Assembly (NCBI GenBank): GCA_024400495.1
Contig: JAKSMR010000009.1
Coordinates: 1-64,000 of the forward strand
Source: Bacteroidales bacterium
GTDB taxonomy: Bacteria > Bacteroidota > Bacteroidia > Bacteroidales > P3
DNA length: 64,000 bases
Reading direction: 5' to 3'
Each line of letters opens with the position of its first letter. The stretch's first letter is position 1. The notes under the pieces are model-generated. The model had not been told where the DNA came from, did not search any database, and was given only the letters and a program-made list of their open reading frames with translations. Made by a program: the position numbers and the translations under genes. Positions 25,286-32,329 of the stretch are shown here, in pieces.

Positions 25286-25340
25286 CTAGCGTCGCCCTAG
25301 CGCCCCACTAGCGTCGCCCTAGCGTCCTACTACTATAGGG
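25286..25340. repeat. 11-bp tandem array C (5 units)
   Basis: CTAGCGTCGCC, CTAGCGCCCCA, CTAGCGTCGCC, CTAGCGTCCTA and CTACTATAGGG follow one another without gaps. Confidence 0.88.
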
Positions 25341-25497
25341 AATTCCCGACCTTACCAGCAGGCTGGTCCTTCCCAAGACCCGAGTCAGGCTGGCGCAAAA
25401 AAACTTTTTTCAGAAAAAATTGCAGCAGCCTGTAATATTTTCCGGTTTTCTGCGACTACTATTGTGTAACCCGAAAAGATAAACGAAACAAAACCCG

Positions 25498-25980
25498 ATG
25501 ACAGCACACGACTACAACAACGCATTCGACGACCTCTCGCTCAGAGGCTATCGGTTTGCCCTGCGGTCGTGTGGCGACAAGGAACTGAGTCGCGACATCG
25601 TGCAGGAAGCGCTCACTTCGCTCTGGGAGCATCGCGAGAGCGTGGATCGGGAGAAAAGCCGCAGCTACCTCTTCGGCACCATCTACCGCCGGCTGGCCGA
25701 CCATTGGAGAAAGCTCCAGCCTGTCGTCCAGGAGGCTAGGGAGGAGGCGGTAGCGGCCCCGCAGGAGGATTTCGACGCACAGGAGGCTGTCGGCTTGGCT
25801 CTGGCAACGTTGCCGGAGATACAACGCAGCATACTGCAGCTCAAGGATGTAGAGGGCTACTCGTACAAAGAAATTGCTAACATACTCGCGATAAGCGACC
25901 AACAGGTTTGCGTCTACCTTTACCGGGCCCGCGTCGCTTTGAAAAAGAAACTCATCGCCTATGGCTATAACGATAGATAA
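25498..25980 (+). CDS. ECF-type RNA polymerase sigma factor
   Basis: A 160-residue sigma-70-family factor with only regions 2 and 4. Region 2 spans about 10-70 (SRDIVQEALTSLWEHRE, SYLFGTIYRRLADHWRK) and region 4 about 100-155 (LPEIQRSILQLKDVEGYSYKEIANILAISDQQVCVYLYRARVALKKKL), with a recognisable helix-turn-helix. It probably directs transcription of a small envelope regulon. The gene overlaps the next one by 20 bases; that gene encodes a likely membrane anti-sigma factor, followed by an outer-membrane protein. Confidence 0.93.
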   Translation: MTAHDYNNAFDDLSLRGYRFALRSCGDKELSRDIVQEALTSLWEHRESVDREKSRSYLFGTIYRRLADHWRKLQPVVQEAREEAVAAPQEDFDAQEAVGLALATLPEIQRSILQLKDVEGYSYKEIANILAISDQQVCVYLYRARVALKKKLIAYGYNDR

Positions 25981-26743
25981 CTACGAATACTACCTGGTGC
26001 AGTATCTCGACGGTACGCTCCCCGAGCGCGAGGCTGCCGAGGTGGAGGCTTTCCTCGAGAGCCATCCCGACCTCAAGGAGGAGATGGCGCTCTTTGCAGA
26101 CTCTCCCAAGCTGGAGTCTCTCCCTGCCGCGAAGGTGCCTCAGTTCAGCAATCCTGCAGCCAGACGCACTATTGTCATCGGCTGGCGCCATTATGCTGCT
26201 GCGGCTTGTGTGCTGGCGCTCTTCGCAGCTGGCCTTTTTCTCTTCCCCAAGCAGGAAGAAGGTCCCGTTGTGGCCAGAATGGATACTCTCCCTGCTGTGG
26301 AAGAGGTTGAAACAGAGACGTCTGTATCGGGAGTTGGTATTCCTTCCCAACGCCCCAAGGCTGCCCAGCCGGTTCTGATGGCGGAGGCTCTTCCTGAAAC
26401 GGTTGAAGAGGAGCGGAAGGAGGAAACGGTTCCTTCTGCCTGGATGGAGTCGGTTGCTACTGAGGAAATAATAGAGACAACGCTCTTGGCGGAGAACATC
26501 GAAGAGGAAATCCGTGTCGACTACGAAACGTTCAAACGCATCGCCAACTACGATCCTCTGGCGTCCATCAATGAACAAAGCAACGGAGATGCCTTGAAGA
26601 ATGACGCTCCCGAAGTCAAGGAGCAGAAGCAGGACCTCTATCTCGGCCGTCTGGCTCAGCCTTTCCTTACCGTTGCAGCTTGGATAGGAAATGTCCGTAA
26701 CGAAAAGAATGAATTCGTCAACCAATTATTCGGAAACATATAA
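25961..26743 (+). CDS. Putative membrane anti-sigma factor
   Basis: A 260-residue protein with an acidic N-terminal segment that reads like a short anti-sigma domain (YLDGTLPEREAAEVEAFLESHPDLKEE, about 13-40), one membrane helix (about 76-94, YAAAACVLALFAAGLFLF) and a long acidic, Glu/Pro-rich periplasmic part. It overlaps the sigma gene by 20 bases, which implies translational coupling and equal dosage. The EYLxGxL-type N terminus is common in zinc-free anti-sigma factors of Bacteroidota, but no ZAS His-Cys-Cys motif is present. The role is inferred mainly from topology and context. Confidence 0.75.
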   Translation: MAITIDNYEYYLVQYLDGTLPEREAAEVEAFLESHPDLKEEMALFADSPKLESLPAAKVPQFSNPAARRTIVIGWRHYAAAACVLALFAAGLFLFPKQEEGPVVARMDTLPAVEEVETETSVSGVGIPSQRPKAAQPVLMAEALPETVEEERKEETVPSAWMESVATEEIIETTLLAENIEEEIRVDYETFKRIANYDPLASINEQSNGDALKNDAPEVKEQKQDLYLGRLAQPFLTVAAWIGNVRNEKNEFVNQLFGNI

Positions 26744-26755
26744 AATAATTATACC

Positions 26756-27697
26756 ATGAAAAAACTTTCAGTTCTCCTTCTGATGACTTTAGCCTTGGGC
26801 TATGGTGCCAGCGCGCAGCAAGATTCGGTAACAGCTAAAGTGAGTTCCAAAGCTGTGGTGACCGATGCGCAAGGGAACGTCCGCACCTACAATTTTGATA
26901 CCGTATTGATTGGAAGTATCGTCCGCACCCACAATTTCGATACCGTATTGATTGAAAGTATCGGCAATATCGTTAAAGCTGCTTTCCAAGAGGATTCGAT
27001 AAGGATCTTCGTCGATTCGTTGAAGCGTCTCGTCTCCCAGGACATCAGCATCGAGGTTCCAGAAACACACAAGAAAAATCCTTGTCGCAAATCGGATATT
27101 GATTTCGTCTTCCTCTGGGGCTGGAACAACTGGGGCGGCAACCACTACGACGGCTTCGTAGGACTGGATGGCGCCTACGACGCCCGCACCTCGTTCTCCT
27201 CTTATCAGATGGAATTGGACTACGTCTACAGCCTCAACTGCCATTGGGGCGTGAAGGCCGGTCTCTCCTTCGAGTCGGATGTGTATAAGTTCAACAATCC
27301 AGCTATGTTGTTGACCGGCAACGCGCTCGTTGTTGACGCAACATCCTATCCCGGCATCTCCAAAAGCCGCTTGGTAGCCCGTTATATCGACATCCCGGTC
27401 GGTTTATCCTGGAGAACCAACGATGGCAAATTCGGTCTCCGTCTCTCGGCCGTTCCCGGCTTCGCTATCACAGGAAAGCATACCGGACTGAAAGTGAAAC
27501 ATACCACCAACGACGGCAAATATACCGAGCGTACACCTATCAACGGCGTCATCAATCCTCTCAAGTGCGACGTGCGTATGGAGGTTAAGGTAGGTGTGAT
27601 CAAACTCTTCGTCCAGCTTCCCACTATGCCCGTCTTCAACGAGGATTTTGAGAAGAAGATCTATCCGGCTAAGTTCGGTTTCTTACTACCTTGGTAG
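26756..27697 (+). CDS. Outer-membrane beta-barrel protein with in-frame duplication
   Basis: A 313-residue exported protein (signal peptide to about residue 21, ASAQ) whose C-terminal two thirds alternate aromatic and polar residues as in 8- to 10-stranded outer-membrane barrels (SYQMELDYVYSLN, HWGVKAGLSFESDVY, LVARYIDIPVGLSWR, FGLRLSAVPGFAI). Near residues 42-69 the 14-residue unit VRTYNFDTVLIGSI is followed directly by VRTHNFDTVLIESI. It lies 12 bases downstream of the putative anti-sigma gene and is probably the operon's structural output or signal sensor. A terminator follows at 27814. Confidence 0.82.
   Translation: MKKLSVLLLMTLALGYGASAQQDSVTAKVSSKAVVTDAQGNVRTYNFDTVLIGSIVRTHNFDTVLIESIGNIVKAAFQEDSIRIFVDSLKRLVSQDISIEVPETHKKNPCRKSDIDFVFLWGWNNWGGNHYDGFVGLDGAYDARTSFSSYQMELDYVYSLNCHWGVKAGLSFESDVYKFNNPAMLLTGNALVVDATSYPGISKSRLVARYIDIPVGLSWRTNDGKFGLRLSAVPGFAITGKHTGLKVKHTTNDGKYTERTPINGVINPLKCDVRMEVKVGVIKLFVQLPTMPVFNEDFEKKIYPAKFGFLLPW
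26878..26961 (+). repeat. 42-bp in-frame tandem duplication
   Basis: Two adjacent 42-bp copies, differing by only a few bases, encode VRTYNFDTVLIGSI and VRTHNFDTVLIESI within the outer-membrane protein gene. The reading frame is preserved. Confidence 0.85.
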
Positions 27698-28018
27698 GAG
27701 GCTCGTGGCTGCCTGGTGCAACGCTAAGCCAAGTGTTCTGCCTGCTGCCAGACAAACAAGCAAAATAGAGGAAAAGAAAGAGTGGGGCTAGAGATAGCCT
27801 CGCTCCTGATTCTAGAGACAGAAGAGTCTGTCTCTTTTCCTGTTGAGAATGAGCCCGACAGTTGAGGCTGATGGTGTGTGATGTTGTGAATGAGGCGTTT
27901 GATTTTATAGATTGTTTTTTTTGTATCTTTGCTTGTTTGCTTTTATTGTTGTGTTATATATAAACGATTGATTATAAAAGTATAGTTTGACCCCTTTAGT
28001 GTGATAAATGATTGAAAT
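27698..28018. other. Intergenic region with terminator and a -7 box
   Basis: Besides the terminator at 27814-27840, a TATCTTTG box is at 27924-27931, 88 bases before the DUF389 gene. A TTTG at 27898-27901 is 22 bases upstream of it, longer than usual. Nothing else is seen. Confidence 0.5.
27814..27840 (+). terminator. Terminator of the sigma/anti-sigma/barrel operon
   Basis: AGAGACAGA (27814-27822) pairs perfectly with 27827-27835 around an AGAG loop and is followed by TTTCC. Confidence 0.75.
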
Positions 28019-29338
28019 ATGTTGAAACGATTGCAGAAATATCTGAACCCCAAGGCGGGTTTGAACGAATATCTCGACCTGGAAGGCGCTTCTGCCAGCA
28101 TCCGCAAGAATATTTATTTCCATGGACCTAATGTGTACATTCTGGCGTTTGCTGTCGTAATCGCGTCGGTAGGCTTGAATGTAAACTCTATTCCTGTGAT
28201 TATCGGCGCCATGTTGGTCTCTCCTTTGATGGGCCCGATTCTTGGCATAGGACTCTCTCTCGAGATTAACGACACCCGACTGCTGAAGGTCTCTTTGAAA
28301 AACCTGGCAATAATGGTGATCATCAGCATAGTGGCTTCAACACTCTACTTTATATTGACGCCTCTGCGACTGGTGAACCCTTCAGAACTCTTGGCTCGTA
28401 CCAACCCGACGATCTATGACGTGATTATAGCGCTTGTGGGCGGTTTGGCCGGCATCATGGAAACGTGTCGTAAGGAGAAAGGAACCGTTCTGTCGGGAGT
28501 CGCCATAGCCACGGCGCTGATGCCTCCTCTCTGTACCATCGGCTTCGGAGTCTCGCAGCTCGATCCTCACTATATCTTCGGGGCGCTTTATCTGTTCTTT
28601 ATCAATAGCGTATTTATCGCGTTAGCCACCTATCTCGGAGCGAAGTATCTGGGCTTTGCAAAGGTCAGAAACACGGAGTCGGCAAATAGAGGCCGCATTA
28701 TAACGCTAGCAATCATCATAATCATCATCCCGAGCATCTACTCTGCCGTAACGGTAGTGCGACAGACCAATTTCGAACGTTCGGTAGATAATTTCCTGGA
28801 CCGGGCGGCAACTCTTCAGCTCAACTATGTCCTCGATCATAACATTATCCACGAGGGTAACGACTCTAGGGTAGAGCTGGTGGTAAGTAACGTCAATCTT
28901 CCCTCGGCAGACAAAGAAACGCTTCTTACTTTGGCCGACGAAGAAGGCATTACCCGTAGCAAAATCGCTTTCATCGGCCCTTCGGAAAGGCAGCTTATCA
29001 ACAGGGACAATCTTGTCGGCCAGATGCTTAGCAGAAGCGAGTCCCGTGTCGAGGAACAAGACAGCCTCATCCTCCAACTAAGGAAGGAATTGGATTCTTA
29101 TCGTGATTCCGATCTGGATTGCGGAAAAATTGCTAACGAAATCAAAGCCCAGTATCCCAATATCAAGGAAGTTGTGCTGGCTCGTGGCGCTTCTATCCAT
29201 GGCGATGGCTCACAACAACCGGAGCTGGTGGCTGTGATTGTGGGTTCTGCAACTATGACGTCAGACCAAAAGTCGTCATTAGCCAATTGGCTGAAGGTTC
29301 GAACGGATTGCGAGAGCGTAAGATTGATTCAGGAATAG
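28019..29338 (+). CDS. DUF389 / TIGR00341-family membrane protein
   Basis: A 439-residue protein. Six or so membrane segments occupy about residues 38-245, with the family motifs NSIPVIIGAMLVSPLMGPILGIG (about 58-80) and LSGVAIATALMPPLCTIGFG (about 160-180). A soluble C-terminal region of about 190 residues follows, possibly coiled-coil near 335-365 (SRSESRVEEQDSLILQLRKEL). The family's function is not established. The gene is monocistronic and converges with the NlpC/P60 gene. Confidence 0.9.
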   Translation: MLKRLQKYLNPKAGLNEYLDLEGASASIRKNIYFHGPNVYILAFAVVIASVGLNVNSIPVIIGAMLVSPLMGPILGIGLSLEINDTRLLKVSLKNLAIMVIISIVASTLYFILTPLRLVNPSELLARTNPTIYDVIIALVGGLAGIMETCRKEKGTVLSGVAIATALMPPLCTIGFGVSQLDPHYIFGALYLFFINSVFIALATYLGAKYLGFAKVRNTESANRGRIITLAIIIIIIPSIYSAVTVVRQTNFERSVDNFLDRAATLQLNYVLDHNIIHEGNDSRVELVVSNVNLPSADKETLLTLADEEGITRSKIAFIGPSERQLINRDNLVGQMLSRSESRVEEQDSLILQLRKELDSYRDSDLDCGKIANEIKAQYPNIKEVVLARGASIHGDGSQQPELVAVIVGSATMTSDQKSSLANWLKVRTDCESVRLIQE

Positions 29339-29372
29339 AGAGAGGCAAACTGTCAGAGCGGGCAGCCTCTCT
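29339..29372. terminator. Bidirectional hairpin between convergent genes
   Basis: AGAGAGGC (29339-29346) pairs with GCCTCTCT (29365-29372). It lies between the stops of the DUF389 and NlpC/P60 genes and lacks a strong T run. Confidence 0.5.
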
Positions 29373-29386
29373 GGTGGCATAAACTA

Positions 29387-29938
29387 TCAAGGGTTGGTGT
29401 CGTTGATCCTTTTACGATAGTAGGGTAGGATCTCTGGCGGTTCTGGGAGAATGCGGCACGCGCCCACATAGCGCGATTGGTAATAGTAGTCTGTCGATTG
29501 GTCGTAGCGCACACCACCATGGGTGGCAGAATGGATGAAGCGGAAATGGCCTGTAACCGTATCAACGTCAACAACCATTCCTACATGGCCGATGTTGGTC
29601 TTCCCGCCATGTCGTCCTCCCCAGAAAACGAGATCGCCCAAACGTAGCTGTCGAGGGTCTGTGATCTTCTTCCCTTGCGGGTATTGGCCGCCAGCAGAAG
29701 GAGCAAGTTCATACCCGACCTTCATGTAAAGGAAACGCATGAATCCGGCACAGTCAAAGCCTTTGGGGGTCTTCCCTCCATAACGATAAGGAGTCCCGAT
29801 ATAGGTTTTAGCCTCACTATGGAGATATTCGGCCAAAGAGTGCGGTAAGGTATCCTGATATGCTAGATATTCGGGGAGTTGTGCCTGGATGTTGAGGGAA
29901 AGCAAGAGGAAAGAGAGGATAAAGAGGCTCTTTTTCAT
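29387..29938 (-). CDS. NlpC/P60-family peptidoglycan hydrolase
   Basis: A 183-residue exported cysteine peptidase that cleaves peptide stems of peptidoglycan. The signal peptide ends near residue 18-20. The catalytic cysteine is in FDCAGF (C63), the histidine in GHVG (H118) and the third polar residue is a histidine in FIHS (H136), giving the C-H-H triad of the family. No SH3 or LysM targeting domain is present. Its start codon overlaps the stop of the upstream O-antigen ligase-like gene (ATGA), so the two are translationally coupled. Confidence 0.93.
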   Translation of the reverse strand: MKKSLFILSFLLLSLNIQAQLPEYLAYQDTLPHSLAEYLHSEAKTYIGTPYRYGGKTPKGFDCAGFMRFLYMKVGYELAPSAGGQYPQGKKITDPRQLRLGDLVFWGGRHGGKTNIGHVGMVVDVDTVTGHFRFIHSATHGGVRYDQSTDYYYQSRYVGACRILPEPPEILPYYRKRINDTNP

Positions 29939-31395
29939 TTCTCCTCCTTTCGCCCAGGAAGAGTGTTGTTGTTTTTCTTTTCGGAGTATAAGTCTAGGGC
30001 TACAACAATTGCGGTAAAACCCCAGAAGGGAACACTTAGTTTGTCTGTATCAAGGAAGTTGTTGAACACTCCATGAACATAATAGGTCAGAAGACTCAAA
30101 GTAAAAGCCAGAGCCATGTTTGCAATGGTCTTGTCTTTTGAGGTGCGGTAGACCTTGACGCCTGTAGCAAAGGTGGTTAGGTAAACAATACACACCAAAG
30201 CGGCACCAGGAATACCTTGTTCTGTCAAAGGACCTATGTATTCGCTATGGGCGTTGCCTCTGTTGCCGAAGTCTGTGCTGATAACCGATTTCTGGTACGA
30301 TTTCTGGTACGAAGCATAGAGGAACTGGTAGGTGCCGGGACCGCAGCCCATAGCAGGATGCTCTTTGAACATTCGTATTGCCGACGCCCAACGGTTCAGT
30401 CGCTCGAGGTTGGAGGCATCGGTAGATATGTTTGAGATGGATTTCACTTGGCCGGCCAGATCGAGTGAAGAGTCCTGCTTGTTCTTCCCAAGCTTGTAGA
30501 GTACGTCGCTTTGGTAATAGAAGAAGACCCCAATGCCCAATCCAAAAAGCAGCACCATCCATCTCACTTTTATTCCCATGCGAACCATCACATATACTCC
30601 TATGGCAGCCATGATGCTGAGCCAGCCGGCGCGGCAGTAGGAGAAGAACAGTCCGACACAAAGTAATCCAAAGAGTGCAATGAAAAAGACTCGGGCCCAT
30701 CCCTTGTCGTTGCGGCTGAAAACAAAATAGAAGGTGGCGGGAAGGAAAAGAGCAATGACACATCCGTAGGCTGTGTGGTCGTTGTAGAAAGGACACATCA
30801 CCCGATGGAGTGTCTGTAGATCGCCCATATGGCCAAGGGTCCTGATGGTGGCAAAGAGTACAACAAAGATGAGTCCGGCAGCATAGCACCAGAAAAACTC
30901 TCGTATGCGACGTTGGTTCCTGAATATCAGCACTCCAGCAAAATAGAAGGGTACAACAAACCACAAACGAGCTGCGAAATATTTGAAAGAAACACCAGGC
31001 AGTTCGGAAGTGGCAGAAGTGATAACAAACCAGGCTAACTGGGAGAGAATGGCTATCGTGACAGGGTGACGGAGAATCTTAGTGTCGAAACTCCTTGAGA
31101 CAAGAACCCTGAAGAAGAACATCAAGGTGAAGAGAATCATCATCGGCTCAACAGGCATAGAGAGTTCCATGCCAGGAATGATGGCGATATTGACGGCAAG
31201 AGGCGTAAGAAGCGCCATTATCATGAGTCCTGTTTCCATTCTGAGAATGAAAAGGAGCAAGGCCAGCAATCCTACAGGGAAGAGGCATAGATAGTAAAAG
31301 TCCTTGGCCAACAAGACAGAGTTTGTTGCTAGAAATGCGACAACAACAAAAAGGGCAACTAGTAACGAACAATGTTTTTTCAACCAGTCTTTCAT
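29935..31395 (-). CDS. O-antigen ligase/polymerase-like membrane protein (Wzy_C)
   Basis: A 486-residue polytopic inner-membrane protein with about 12 hydrophobic segments and a large periplasmic loop. The Wzy_C/WaaL signature is recognisable as NAHSEYIGPLTEQGIPGA (about 395-412), preceded by an RLNRWASAIRMFKEHPAMGCGPGTY block. Such proteins polymerise or attach surface polysaccharide repeats. I start at the ATG at 31395; an in-frame TTG five codons earlier would fall within the hairpin at 31410-31443. The upstream gene encodes a Wzz chain-length regulator, consistent with capsule or O-antigen assembly. A 15-bp direct repeat encodes SYQKSYQKS. Confidence 0.85.
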   Translation of the reverse strand: MKDWLKKHCSLLVALFVVVAFLATNSVLLAKDFYYLCLFPVGLLALLLFILRMETGLMIMALLTPLAVNIAIIPGMELSMPVEPMMILFTLMFFFRVLVSRSFDTKILRHPVTIAILSQLAWFVITSATSELPGVSFKYFAARLWFVVPFYFAGVLIFRNQRRIREFFWCYAAGLIFVVLFATIRTLGHMGDLQTLHRVMCPFYNDHTAYGCVIALFLPATFYFVFSRNDKGWARVFFIALFGLLCVGLFFSYCRAGWLSIMAAIGVYVMVRMGIKVRWMVLLFGLGIGVFFYYQSDVLYKLGKNKQDSSLDLAGQVKSISNISTDASNLERLNRWASAIRMFKEHPAMGCGPGTYQFLYASYQKSYQKSVISTDFGNRGNAHSEYIGPLTEQGIPGAALVCIVYLTTFATGVKVYRTSKDKTIANMALAFTLSLLTYYVHGVFNNFLDTDKLSVPFWGFTAIVVALDLYSEKKNNNTLPGRKEEK

Positions 31396-31409
31396 GAGAT
31401 GATGTTTCA

Positions 31410-31443
31410 ATACAGTCGGAAACTATTGCGTTCCCGACTGTAT
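31410..31443 (-). terminator. Hairpin between the Wzz and ligase genes
   Basis: A perfect 10-bp stem (ATACAGTCGG at 31410-31419 with 31434-31443), 14-base loop. It has no T run, so it may partly terminate transcription or protect the upstream mRNA. Confidence 0.6.
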
Positions 31444-31452
31444 ATAAGTGAA

Positions 31453-32307
31453 TTATTCTTCTTCTTTTCTCGTTCTGTCAACCAGCAGGAGGACAAAGAT
31501 GGCAAGCAAGAGTGCGCCAAAGGTGCCGAGAAGCACGATGATAGCGCGCTTGGGATAGGCTTTCTTGTCGGCAACAGAAGCGTGGTCGAGCCAGAATTTA
31601 TAGCTGGAGTTCTGGTGGAGGTCCACTTTGCGTTGTGCGCGTAGGGTCTGCATTTCGGCAAGTTCCTGACGTTTGAGCGATACCAACTCAGTATTTCCGC
31701 ACTTGGCAAGAGAATCAATCTCTAGAGCAAGTTCTCCACACACACCATCCATGATATTGAAAGCGTCGGTAGCTCGGTCGGTGTGGATCTTGCGGCAAAG
31801 GGTATCGTAGTTGGCTGCGATAAAGTTGGCGATGTCGCATGCATACTGCGGGTCAACATCAAGTACGCCAACCTCAACACCAAGATATTCGGTTCGTTTG
31901 ACAGAAACGTAGCTGCGATAGGCTTCGTGGAGTTTGAAGTACTTGTGTGCATCGTCCTGGGGAATACCGTAGTGCTCCATCAGGTTGAACTTCTCGCATA
32001 CGGCATCTTCCATGCTTTGTGAGAGCAGAATCTGTATCGTGTACTCGCAGTCACGTTCGATACCATAGTCCATGTAGTCCAGACTATAGCGGTCGGCGGT
32101 GATAGCTTTGGAGAGTCGGTTTGAATTGGTTGGGAAAAGGATGACAGACGATTTGTAGCGGGGAGTTACGCAGAGAGAGGCTACGACAGAGGCAATGGCG
32201 GCCACCACAAATATGATTGTGAGCGTCTTCCACCAGCGGCGAAGAAAACGCAATGTTGCGCCATGATCAAAGTCGTTGCCGAAGGATAGTTGGTTTGTGC
32301 TATTCAT
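31453..32307 (-). CDS. Wzz-family polysaccharide chain-length determinant
   Basis: A 284-residue protein with two membrane helices (about 30-50 and 255-277) flanking a periplasmic coiled-coil region, the standard Wzz topology. The N-terminal stretch GATLRFLRRWWKTLTIIF...TPRYKSSVILFP is typical. The C terminus (PKRAIIVLLGTFGALLLAIFVLLL) corresponds to the second membrane segment with the usual proline before it. No cytoplasmic tyrosine-kinase domain is attached. It sets the length of surface polysaccharide made by the Wzy-like protein encoded downstream. Confidence 0.9.
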   Translation of the reverse strand: MNSTNQLSFGNDFDHGATLRFLRRWWKTLTIIFVVAAIASVVASLCVTPRYKSSVILFPTNSNRLSKAITADRYSLDYMDYGIERDCEYTIQILLSQSMEDAVCEKFNLMEHYGIPQDDAHKYFKLHEAYRSYVSVKRTEYLGVEVGVLDVDPQYACDIANFIAANYDTLCRKIHTDRATDAFNIMDGVCGELALEIDSLAKCGNTELVSLKRQELAEMQTLRAQRKVDLHQNSSYKFWLDHASVADKKAYPKRAIIVLLGTFGALLLAIFVLLLVDRTRKEEE

Positions 32308-32329
32308 AGTGTATGATTTCTATTAGGTG

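Larger units (their letters stand above)
25150..25497. other. Intergenic region with an inverted-repeat block and array C
   Basis: Holds an AATGCGCG hairpin (25193-25228), a 76-bp block bounded by inverted repeats (25209-25284) and 11-bp array C (25286-25340). I see no gene and no clear consensus promoter for the sigma-factor gene that follows. Confidence 0.6.
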
